NCBI GenBank assembly: GCA_016188575.1
Contig: JACPHN010000153.1
Span: forward strand, 1-22,151
DNA: 22,151 nucleotides
Source: Candidatus Schekmanbacteria bacterium
GTDB lineage: Bacteria > CSSED10-310 > JACPHN01
Direction: 5' to 3'
The notes beneath the pieces were generated by a model, which saw only the letters and a list, made by a program, of their open reading frames with translations, did not search any database and was not told the DNA's origin. Position numbers and translations under genes: made by a program. How positions within the stretch are numbered: position 1 is the first letter of the stretch; each line of letters starts with the position of its first letter. This document shows positions 15,018-22,151 of the stretch, piece after piece.

Positions 15018-18000
15018 ATGAGGATGCAACGACTTGTGCTGGTTTTGGCAGGCCTTTTCGGCATCGCCACCACCATGCCGGCCGAGGTCGCATGGGCGCA
15101 GGCAACCTACACCTGGGTGGGCGCCAGCGGCTCGTGGAGCACGCCGGGTAACTGGTCACCTTCAGGTCCCCCCACGAGCGGCGCGGACGTCATCATCGAC
15201 GCCGCTAGTTATCTCCGCAGCGTCGTGGTCACGCTGGACCAGGATGCGACCGTCGACAACCTCACATTGACCAGTGACGCGACCTATAGCGCCGAGCTGT
15301 CCTTGTCCGGTAGCAAGACGTTTACCGTAAACGGCGCCAGCACGGTCGACTCCTTCTCCACCTTGACGCTGCAGAATGGCGTCCTCGCCGGCATCGGTGG
15401 CCTCGTCATCGATGGCACCTTCAACTGGAGTGGTGGAACCATCGAAGGCACCGGCGCGCTGACGGTCAATAGCGGGGCCGTCGTTTCCGGTGGCAACTGG
15501 AAGACCCTGGACACCCGCGTGCTGACTACCGTCGGCGGGACTTGGAGCGGCACCGGCACACTCTGGTTCGAGAATGAGGCGCAGCTCGTCAACGAGCTGG
15601 GCGCTGCGTTCACAATCACCTCCGATGCCGCTGCGGACTATTCGACGGGAGGCACTATCGTCAATAACGGGACGATCACCAAGAGCGCCGGCTCGGGCGG
15701 TCAGACGACGATTGACGTGCCGTTCGAGAATAACGGCATCCTGAATGTCGCGGAAGGTATCGTCAGTCTGACCCGCGGCGGCACCGGCACGTCTTGCACG
15801 TATGCGGTTACCGCCGGGGCGGAGCTGCAGCTCGACGGCTATACCCAGGCCATGGACACCGCAAGCTTCGCAGGAGACGGCCGAGTCACGCTCATGAACG
15901 GAACGATGACCGTCGCCGGCACTGGGGCGTCCCAGACCGACGCGACGACGGAGCTGGCCATCGAGGCCGGGACCTTGAATGGCACGGCAGATTTCACGGC
16001 AAATGGACCATTTTTCTGGACGGGCGGCACGATCTCGGGAAGTGGAACGTTCGACGCCAACAGCACGGTGCTGATCGACCCGAGCTCCTGGGTGACGCTC
16101 GATAACCGCAACTTTACCGCATCCGGCGCCCTCCAGTGGTCCGCTGTAGGCAGTATCTACGTTTCGGGCGGCGCCACCTGGACGCATGAGGCGACGGCTA
16201 CGTTCGACATCCAGGGCGACGAGTGGTTTCAAAACACGTCCGGTGGTGGCACATTCGTGAACGCCGGCACGGTCACGAAATCCGCGGGACTGGGAACCGC
16301 CGGATTCGAGATCCCGGTTAACAACACGGGAACCATCCAGGTGGACGCCGGCACTCTCGCTTTTCTCGGTGGCGGGCAGACTGATGCCACGATGAATGCG
16401 GCGGTTGGCGCCGCGCTCCAGTTCGGCGGCGGAACGTTCAGTCTGGATGGCGCGTTCTTCGGCGGCGGCGGGACCGTCGACTTGTCGGCGGGGACTCTGG
16501 ACGATACGGGCCTTTCGGCCTCGACCTTCGACGCCGGCGTCACCCTCACACTCAGCGGCGGTACCCTGAGCGGCGATCAACCGACCACGGTCGCGGGGAC
16601 GGCGGAGTGGCGGCTTGGAACGATTTCCGGCGCCGCGACCAGCTCCGCCGCGCTGACCATCGAAGGCCTGCTCACCATCTCGACGGCGAGCTGGGTGTAC
16701 CTCGACACCAGAATGTTGAAGGCGATGACCGTCGCACACACGGGCTCCGGGGATCTCTACCTGAAAAACGACGCCGTCTTCGAGCTGCAGGTCGCCGGAA
16801 CCTACGACCTGCAAACCGACGCCGGCATCCTGTACGGTTCCCCGGGTGGTCGGTTTGCCAACTACGGCACGTTCACCAAGAGCGGCGGGAGCGTGTCCTC
16901 GCAGATCACGAACGCGTTTGACAATGACGGCACCGTCAACGCCGGTAGCGGCACCTTGTCGTTCGAATCCGGAGGTACGCACTCTGGTGTCTTCTCGACC
17001 GTGGCCTCCGCGGCGATCGAGCTCGCCGGCGGCGTGCACACCCTGAGCGCGGTGAGCTTCACCGGCGCAGGGTCGGTGCGGGTCAGCGCCGGCGAAGTCA
17101 CTGTGGGCGGAAGCAGCAAGACGACGGTTGCGAGCACGACCAGCTTTGAGGTCACGGGTGGCGGCACGCTCGGTGGTGCCCAGCAGATGGAGGTCAACGG
17201 GCCTTTTGGGTTCAGCTACGGCACTTTGAATGGTGCGGGCACGCTGACCCTGGCCGGGGCCTCGGCGTTCACGAGCGGAAACGCCAAGACTGTGGACGGC
17301 AAGCCGATTGTCAATAACAGCTTGCTCACGTGGTCGGGCACGGGCTGGCTCGTGCTCAAGAACGGCGCTTCGATCACGAATCTAACCTCCGGAGTGATCG
17401 ATATCCAGACCGACGAAACGATCGACGATAGCTTCCCGGGCGGCGGAACGATTGCCAACTACGGCTTGATCAGAAAGTCAGCCGGCCTCTCAGTGGCGTA
17501 TATCGAATCGCCGCTGGACAATGCGGGGACGATTGCTGCGGAATCGGGGGCCATCTGGCTCGGCGGGAATGGCACGCACACCGGCGAGTTCCAGGCGCTG
17601 CCTGCCGCAGAGGTGACCTTCGGCGCCGGGCAGCACCAGCTCACGGGCGCCTCCTTTACCATGGGCGGCACCGCGCGGCTCGCGAGCGGAGCTTTCACGA
17701 TAACGGGCGCTGACGCCACCTCGGTAGCAGCAGGGACCACTCTCGCCGTGGATGGCGGCACGCTCTCAGGAACGGGTCCGATGTCGGTGGCCGGAATGCT
17801 GATCTGGTCGGGAGGCACGCTTGGTGGCAGCGGCGCGTTCGACATCGGCGGCTCTCTTGTCGTCAGCGGCGGTGGCACCAAACGCCTGGACGGCAAGACG
17901 CTCACGCTAAGCGGCACGGGCTCGTGGACCGGGTCGGGTTGGTGGGAGCTCATCAACGCTGCCGTCGTGAACATCGCCAGCGGCGCTACATTCGACATTG

Positions 18001-21000
18001 CGACTGATTCTACACTCGATGCGCTCATCCCCGATGGCGGCACGTTGACCAATGCTGGGACGCTGACGAAATCGGCGGGCAGCGGCACGAGCGCCACGAC
18101 GCTTTTCGTAGGACTGGTCAACACCGGCGCCGTGAGCCTCGACGCCGGTGTGCTCGAGGTTTCGAGCTACGTGCAAACGGCCGGCCAGACCACCCTTGGG
18201 GGCGGCGCGCTGGTGACGACCGGGACAATCGATCTCCAGGGAGGCTTTCTGTACGGGTCAGGTACGATCACCGGAAATGTGTCCAACAGTGGCGCTGTCG
18301 TGGCCCCGGGGAACCCGACCGGCGCGCTCGCCATCGACGGAGACTTCACTCAGGCCGCGGCTGGCCAGATCATCGTCGACGTAGGCGGAACCACGGCGGG
18401 CACAACGTACGACCAGATCACCGTTACGGGGGCGGCCGCGCTTTCAGGTACGCTGCAGAGCTCGCTCATCAACGCGTTCGTCCCCACTCTTGGACAGACG
18501 TTTCGCGCCATGACGTTCGCCTCCGTAGCGGGGGAATTCACATCTTACGTCGGCGCCTCGGCTAGCGGCATCATGCTGACCCCGGTCTTGACCGCGACAG
18601 CTCTGGATCTGCAGGCCGAGCTGGACACCAGCAGCGCCTTCATGCCCGACGTCCGGCAGTTCGCGGCGACACCTCAGGACGGACAGGTTGTCCTCACCTG
18701 GGTCCCCGTTCCCGCCGTGGACGCGCCAAGCGGCACGCTGCCGACCGTGACCGTGGTCCGGAAGGAAGCGAGCTACCCAATCTCGTTGTCGGACGGTGTC
18801 ATCGTCGCCGCGGGTGCCAATCCGCCCCTCGTGGACGCCGGCGCGACCAATGGCACGACCTACTACTATGCGGCCTTCGTCGAGACCGCCAGCACTGTTG
18901 CCAGGGCCGCCGTGCTCGCCTCTCCCGGAGTGTTCTCGCGAGCGACACCGCTGGCTGGGCTGGTTGACCTTACACCGCCGGTCTTCGTCGATGGCGGACC
19001 CCTGGTAGTCGGCAAGGATGCAGATCTCTTGAGCGTCTCCTGGGCGGTCAATGAGCCTGCCGCGGTCGAAGTATTCGTCAATACGGGCGACGGCTATACG
19101 AGCGTAGCGGACACATACTACGCCGTCCAGAGGACCATCAGCTTGACGGGGCTGGGCGGCGCGGCAACGGGCGTGTTCCTGTGCGCCACGGATCTCGCCC
19201 AACTCGGCCCTGTCTGCACCAATGAGCTCCCGATCGGCCTTCCCGGGGCCGCGGACACGACGAACCCCGTACTGCTCCAGGCTCCTACGGTCCACGCGTA
19301 TGAGGATCGCGCCATCATCGAGGTGGTCACCGACGATCCCTCCGCCGTCACGATCGAGCTCGGCCTCACGACCTCCTACGGCCGACAAGTCATGGACACG
19401 GCGGTCCTGGCGCCGCAACATCGGGTGGAGATTGCGGGACTACAGGAGGGAACGGCATATCACTACCGCGTGCAAGCGCAAAATGCCTCGGCGCTCACAA
19501 CCACTTCCGCCGACTTCACATTTCACACCTGTGTCGGCTGCGGCCACCCGGAACCCGTCGTCACCTCCGCGAGTTGCGACACCGGCACGGCAGGTCTGTC
19601 CGAAGTGCTATTGACGGTCACGACGAATCTCCCCACGCAGCTCGAGCTATCCTGGGGCATCAGCGGTGGTGCCCAGTCGGAGAACATCGTGGGACTGGCA
19701 TTTGAGTACGTGCACAGCCTCATGATTCCCGGATTGACTGCAGGGCAGGCCATCGACTACACCGTGAGGGTATCGGATCGCTTCGCCAACAGCAGCGCTC
19801 TGATCACGGGGAGCTGCAGCACGGCCGCCGCGGCGCCGGCTGCGGAGTCGGCCCTGCGCATCACGAGCGGACCGCTGGCCGACGTCAGCCGCATCGGCAC
19901 GACATTTGGGACGATCGACTGGACGACGGACGTGATGGCGCGGTCACGCCTGGTTTCGGTGACGCCCGCGGCGCGCACCAAGGCGCTCGGGCTCGGAGAC
20001 GGGGCGCCGGCGTCAGCGCGAGCGGCCGCAGTTGCGGCGGACTGGTCCGCGTATCGCACGGAGCACGCCATCTCCGTGGCCAACCTCCTGCCGGCAACAA
20101 CCTACGACGTGGTCGTGGAGAGCGTGGACATCTTCGCCCGCGGGGTAACCGCGGAAACGCTCACCTTTACGACTCAGGACACGCAGGAAGACCTGCCGCC
20201 AACCTTCCAGGCTGCGCCCAGCGTCCCCTACGCCACCCAGAACACGGTGCTGTGCGACTGGACCGTTTCGGAGGCGACGCAGGCAATCGCGACTCTGGAG
20301 GGAACTCCCCTTGGCGGTCGCGCCCCGGTCTCGTTCTCCTGGTCATCGCCCGCGCCGGCCCAGGACCATCAAGCGGTGTTTGGAAACGTTCCCGCGGGTA
20401 CCTACACCTACCGGGTCAGTGCGGTGACCGCTTCCGGCCAGAGCCTCAGCTCGAGCACGGGCGACCTCGATTTCAGCGGCGGCGACTCGGCCGACAACAC
20501 GGCGCCGGGTATCAGCAGCGTCGCCGTGGCAGAAGTAACCGATTCGCTGGCGTTGCTTCGCTGGATCACGGATGAGCCGACGCGGAGTGCGGTTCGCTAC
20601 GGCACATCTCTGCCGCTCAAGGGACGCAAGGACGACAACGCGTACGTCACGGGCCACCTCGTCCAGCTTACCGGCCTCACGCCAGGTCAGAGAATTCTGT
20701 ATCAGATCGAGGCGTACGACGTAGCGGGAAACAAGGCCGAGCATGGACCGGAAAATATCCAGATGCAGGAGACAAAAGATACGACTGCACCGCTCATTGA
20801 TGGGGGCTCGCTAAGGCTCACGTGGTTGAGCAACAGCAGCGCGCTCATCGAATGGGACACCGACGAAGCGGCAGATTCGACTGTCGAGTTCGGAGGCAGC
20901 ACGGAGTACAGGTTGCTCGTGCAGAACCCCAAATTCGTGACCCAGCACGCCATCCTACTTGATGGACTTCTCGGTGGAAAGCGCTACTACGCTCGCGTCC

Positions 21001-21179
21001 GCTCTCTCGACATGGAGAGAAACAAGAGCGACTACGAGACTTTCGACGACCCCTTTGTCGCGCCGGTTCCGGTATCGGGTGCGCCCGCCCTGGCCGCGAT
21101 GGCGGCTCTGCTCGCGCCAGTCCTGGTGTTCCGCAGTACCGCGAAGAGAATGGCCCGGCCGCCGGTGCCGAAGCGCTGA
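15018..21179 (+). CDS. Giant exported repeat protein with Fn3-like domains and C-terminal membrane anchor
   Basis: The product is 2053 residues. The ATG at 15018 has AGGAG at 15006-15010. A signal peptide covers about 1-27 (cleavage near AWA|QA). Residues about 28-1100 form a Gly/Thr/Ser-rich region with WSGGTI and GTLTKSAG motifs in five repeats of about 199 residues, probably a beta-solenoid. A closing module (about 1097-1205, VAPGNPTGALAIDGDF onward) resembles the end of autotransporter-type passengers. Then come about eight Fn3-like domains starting near 1211, 1316, 1413, 1512, 1612, 1726, 1826 and 1921, several with DTTAP- or DNTAP-type openings and a HYRV or YYAR strand. The C-terminus is VPVSG (2017-2021), a hydrophobic helix (about 2022-2038) and a basic tail. 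It is probably displayed at the cell surface as an adhesin or matrix protein. No enzyme domain or beta-barrel translocator is visible. The exact family is not recognised. Confidence 0.8.
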   Translation: MRMQRLVLVLAGLFGIATTMPAEVAWAQATYTWVGASGSWSTPGNWSPSGPPTSGADVIIDAASYLRSVVVTLDQDATVDNLTLTSDATYSAELSLSGSKTFTVNGASTVDSFSTLTLQNGVLAGIGGLVIDGTFNWSGGTIEGTGALTVNSGAVVSGGNWKTLDTRVLTTVGGTWSGTGTLWFENEAQLVNELGAAFTITSDAAADYSTGGTIVNNGTITKSAGSGGQTTIDVPFENNGILNVAEGIVSLTRGGTGTSCTYAVTAGAELQLDGYTQAMDTASFAGDGRVTLMNGTMTVAGTGASQTDATTELAIEAGTLNGTADFTANGPFFWTGGTISGSGTFDANSTVLIDPSSWVTLDNRNFTASGALQWSAVGSIYVSGGATWTHEATATFDIQGDEWFQNTSGGGTFVNAGTVTKSAGLGTAGFEIPVNNTGTIQVDAGTLAFLGGGQTDATMNAAVGAALQFGGGTFSLDGAFFGGGGTVDLSAGTLDDTGLSASTFDAGVTLTLSGGTLSGDQPTTVAGTAEWRLGTISGAATSSAALTIEGLLTISTASWVYLDTRMLKAMTVAHTGSGDLYLKNDAVFELQVAGTYDLQTDAGILYGSPGGRFANYGTFTKSGGSVSSQITNAFDNDGTVNAGSGTLSFESGGTHSGVFSTVASAAIELAGGVHTLSAVSFTGAGSVRVSAGEVTVGGSSKTTVASTTSFEVTGGGTLGGAQQMEVNGPFGFSYGTLNGAGTLTLAGASAFTSGNAKTVDGKPIVNNSLLTWSGTGWLVLKNGASITNLTSGVIDIQTDETIDDSFPGGGTIANYGLIRKSAGLSVAYIESPLDNAGTIAAESGAIWLGGNGTHTGEFQALPAAEVTFGAGQHQLTGASFTMGGTARLASGAFTITGADATSVAAGTTLAVDGGTLSGTGPMSVAGMLIWSGGTLGGSGAFDIGGSLVVSGGGTKRLDGKTLTLSGTGSWTGSGWWELINAAVVNIASGATFDIATDSTLDALIPDGGTLTNAGTLTKSAGSGTSATTLFVGLVNTGAVSLDAGVLEVSSYVQTAGQTTLGGGALVTTGTIDLQGGFLYGSGTITGNVSNSGAVVAPGNPTGALAIDGDFTQAAAGQIIVDVGGTTAGTTYDQITVTGAAALSGTLQSSLINAFVPTLGQTFRAMTFASVAGEFTSYVGASASGIMLTPVLTATALDLQAELDTSSAFMPDVRQFAATPQDGQVVLTWVPVPAVDAPSGTLPTVTVVRKEASYPISLSDGVIVAAGANPPLVDAGATNGTTYYYAAFVETASTVARAAVLASPGVFSRATPLAGLVDLTPPVFVDGGPLVVGKDADLLSVSWAVNEPAAVEVFVNTGDGYTSVADTYYAVQRTISLTGLGGAATGVFLCATDLAQLGPVCTNELPIGLPGAADTTNPVLLQAPTVHAYEDRAIIEVVTDDPSAVTIELGLTTSYGRQVMDTAVLAPQHRVEIAGLQEGTAYHYRVQAQNASALTTTSADFTFHTCVGCGHPEPVVTSASCDTGTAGLSEVLLTVTTNLPTQLELSWGISGGAQSENIVGLAFEYVHSLMIPGLTAGQAIDYTVRVSDRFANSSALITGSCSTAAAAPAAESALRITSGPLADVSRIGTTFGTIDWTTDVMARSRLVSVTPAARTKALGLGDGAPASARAAAVAADWSAYRTEHAISVANLLPATTYDVVVESVDIFARGVTAETLTFTTQDTQEDLPPTFQAAPSVPYATQNTVLCDWTVSEATQAIATLEGTPLGGRAPVSFSWSSPAPAQDHQAVFGNVPAGTYTYRVSAVTASGQSLSSSTGDLDFSGGDSADNTAPGISSVAVAEVTDSLALLRWITDEPTRSAVRYGTSLPLKGRKDDNAYVTGHLVQLTGLTPGQRILYQIEAYDVAGNKAEHGPENIQMQETKDTTAPLIDGGSLRLTWLSNSSALIEWDTDEAADSTVEFGGSTEYRLLVQNPKFVTQHAILLDGLLGGKRYYARVRSLDMERNKSDYETFDDPFVAPVPVSGAPALAAMAALLAPVLVFRSTAKRMARPPVPKR
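15099..18302 (+). repeat. Five degenerate tandem repeats of about 600 bp within the giant gene
   Basis: Two independent landmarks give the same period. The Lys of the TxxKSAG-type motif is at residues 222, 421, 621, 820 and 1018 (steps 199, 200, 199, 198). The aromatic residue of the WSGGTI-type motif is at 137, 334, 531, 732 and 930 (steps 197, 197, 201, 198). Sequence within the units has diverged strongly while length is held, so they are old duplications under structural constraint. A partial sixth unit (GGFLYGSGTITG near residue 1078) closes the array. Confidence 0.8.
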
Positions 21180-21649
21180 GGTGACGGGGGGCGGCAACTG
21201 CGCGGCGGCGGCGGCGACGGGCTGAATCCACCGTCTGTTCGGCTGCGAGCTGTGCGGAAAGCGCATCACGAAGACTCCCTACCTCACTTCCCCGCGCTAG
21301 CGGGTGGAGGGGCGGAGGGGGCGCGTGGTGGCGCGCAGCAGACAACTGGCGAGCCGGCTCACGACCGCTCGCCCGTCCAACTGGCTCATCCGGGCCGGAT
21401 GCCGCGGGATCGCGGAGCTCGCGCCAAGCCAAGCCGTCATCAGGCAGCCTGCGGTCGCCCGTCGGGCCTTCTGAAGCGTTTCCCCTGGTCCTGGCCGCTT
21501 GGGCCGTGCCAAGGTCATGAGCTTCGGTGGAGGCTGTTGGCGGACGCGCAAGCGGCAACCCTATCGCGCATTCCCGTCTTCTGGTTCGGCGACGTCCACC
21601 GCGCCGCCGCGCCGCCGCAGCCCCAGACAGAAAGGAAGCCCTACCCCCC
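21180..21649. other. Intergenic region (470 bp) between the giant gene and pglX
   Basis: No convincing gene, tRNA, terminator hairpin or promoter was recognised. Purine-rich G-runs occur at about 21300-21330. A 49-codon frame (21325-21474, GTG start) exists but lacks a ribosome site. AAGGA at 21632-21636 may serve pglX, though 13 bases from its ATG is long. The region marks the step from housekeeping and surface genes to a defence gene. Confidence 0.4.
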
Positions 21650-22151
21650 ATGCTCGACCGCGCCGCCCTGCTCGCCGATCTCGGGAAGCTCGTGAGCACC
21701 CTCGAAGACGACGTGCGCGAGCGCGGTCGGGAGCTGCCCGAGGCCGATCGCCCGCTGCAGATCGAATACGCCGAGGCAAGACACGCAGGCCGCACCGCAT
21801 CGGCCTACGAGGGCTGGCGCGACGAGCGTCTGGCCCAAGTCGCGGTGGCCTGGGTCCTGGGCGCGGTGTTCGTGCGCTTCATCGAAGACAACGAGCTCAT
21901 CGAGCGGCCGTACTTGTCGGGCCCCGGCGACCGCCGAGACCTCGCCCACGATCAGTATGCGCGCTATTTCGAGAAAAGCCCGAGCGACACCGACCGCGAG
22001 TTTTTGCGACACGTGTTTCGCGAAGTGGGAGCGCTCCCGGCCGCGGCCGGTCTTTTTGCCGAAACCAACCCGCTGTGGCAGGTAGGGCTGAGCGGCGACG
22101 GAGCCATGGTGTTGCGAAAGTTTTGGCAGACCATCGATCCCGCGACCGGGG
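21650..22151 (+). CDS. pglX: BREX type 2 adenine-specific DNA methyltransferase PglX, N-terminal part (runs off right edge)
   Basis: The first 167 codons are visible, from the ATG at 21650, with no stop before the edge. The sequence has the hallmarks of the N-terminus of type 2 BREX PglX: MLDRAALLADLGKLVSTLED, then EARHAGRTASAYEGWRDER, then QVAVAWVLGAVFVRFIEDN with LIERPYLSGPGDR, and later NPLWQVGLSGDGAMVLRKFW. In the full family, of roughly 1200 residues, the methyltransferase motifs follow further in, so none is expected here. PglX marks host DNA at a non-palindromic site as part of the phage-exclusion system with PglW, PglY, PglZ, BrxD and BrxHI. None of those is seen in this window, and they would have to lie to the right. 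Assignment is by recognised similarity, not by a search. Confidence 0.85.
   Translation, partial: MLDRAALLADLGKLVSTLEDDVRERGRELPEADRPLQIEYAEARHAGRTASAYEGWRDERLAQVAVAWVLGAVFVRFIEDNELIERPYLSGPGDRRDLAHDQYARYFEKSPSDTDREFLRHVFREVGALPAAAGLFAETNPLWQVGLSGDGAMVLRKFWQTIDPATG

Noticed and set aside
15162-17039. Minus-strand 625-codon frame inside the giant gene
   Set aside because: Shadow of the Gly/Thr-rich repeats; no signal, motif or ribosome site of its own.
21325-21474. Plus-strand 49-codon frame before pglX
   Set aside because: Too short, no ribosome site, no recognised family; could be chance.
1-22151. CRISPR array, rRNA or prophage
   Set aside because: No regularly spaced direct repeats, rRNA core sequences or phage genes were seen; the only repeats are protein-level and coding.

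Overview
The window is high-GC bacterial DNA (mid-60s % GC by eye) with densely packed genes. The gene set includes a Bat aerotolerance protein, a PEGA/PQQ protein-kinase-like receptor, a SUF operon with SufU, SufT and a gammaproteobacterial-type SUF regulator, and a giant secreted Fn3 protein with a C-terminal anchor. This points to an uncultured Gram-negative lineage of the Myxococcota, Binatota or Acidobacteriota kind. The sequence alone does not settle the phylum.

Layout, left to right. (1) 1-346, minus: the start of an unidentified membrane protein that leaves the left edge through a 17-base homopolymer. (2) 347-876: no gene. (3) 877-3147, plus: a BatD-BatE fusion. (4) 3147-3310: a 164-bp imperfect palindrome, probably a miniature inverted-repeat element, wedged between two convergent genes. 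(5) 7792-3339, minus: ROK glucokinase, signal peptidase I, and a transmembrane kinase-like protein with PEGA and beta-propeller domains whose catalytic HRD motif reads HLR. (6) 7793-8121: a regulatory region with a good sigma70-type promoter and nested dyads, then a small FmdB-type zinc-ribbon gene. (7) 14770-8406, minus: a complete SUF iron-sulfur operon, sufR-sufB-sufC-sufD-sufS-sufU-sufT. It is tightly packed with several stop/start overlaps and has a promoter and candidate operators in front. (8) 14878-14973: a second promoter pointing the other way and a leader hairpin. (9) 15018-21179, plus: a 2053-residue exported protein with five repeats of about 199 residues, about eight Fn3-like domains and a C-terminal membrane anchor. 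(10) 21180-21649: no convincing gene. (11) 21650 to the right edge, plus: the N-terminal part of PglX, the adenine methyltransferase of a type 2 BREX phage-defence system.

How the genes work together: SufBCD is the scaffold and ATPase complex. SufS with SufU supplies sulfur, SufT helps maturation, and the Rrf2-type SufR, with three conserved Cys, probably senses cluster supply and controls its own operon. Signal peptidase I lies 13 nt before the kinase-like gene, so the two are probably co-transcribed. The right edge is the most promising place to look for a defence island, because only the first 167 codons of pglX are visible and other BREX genes, if present, lie outside the window.
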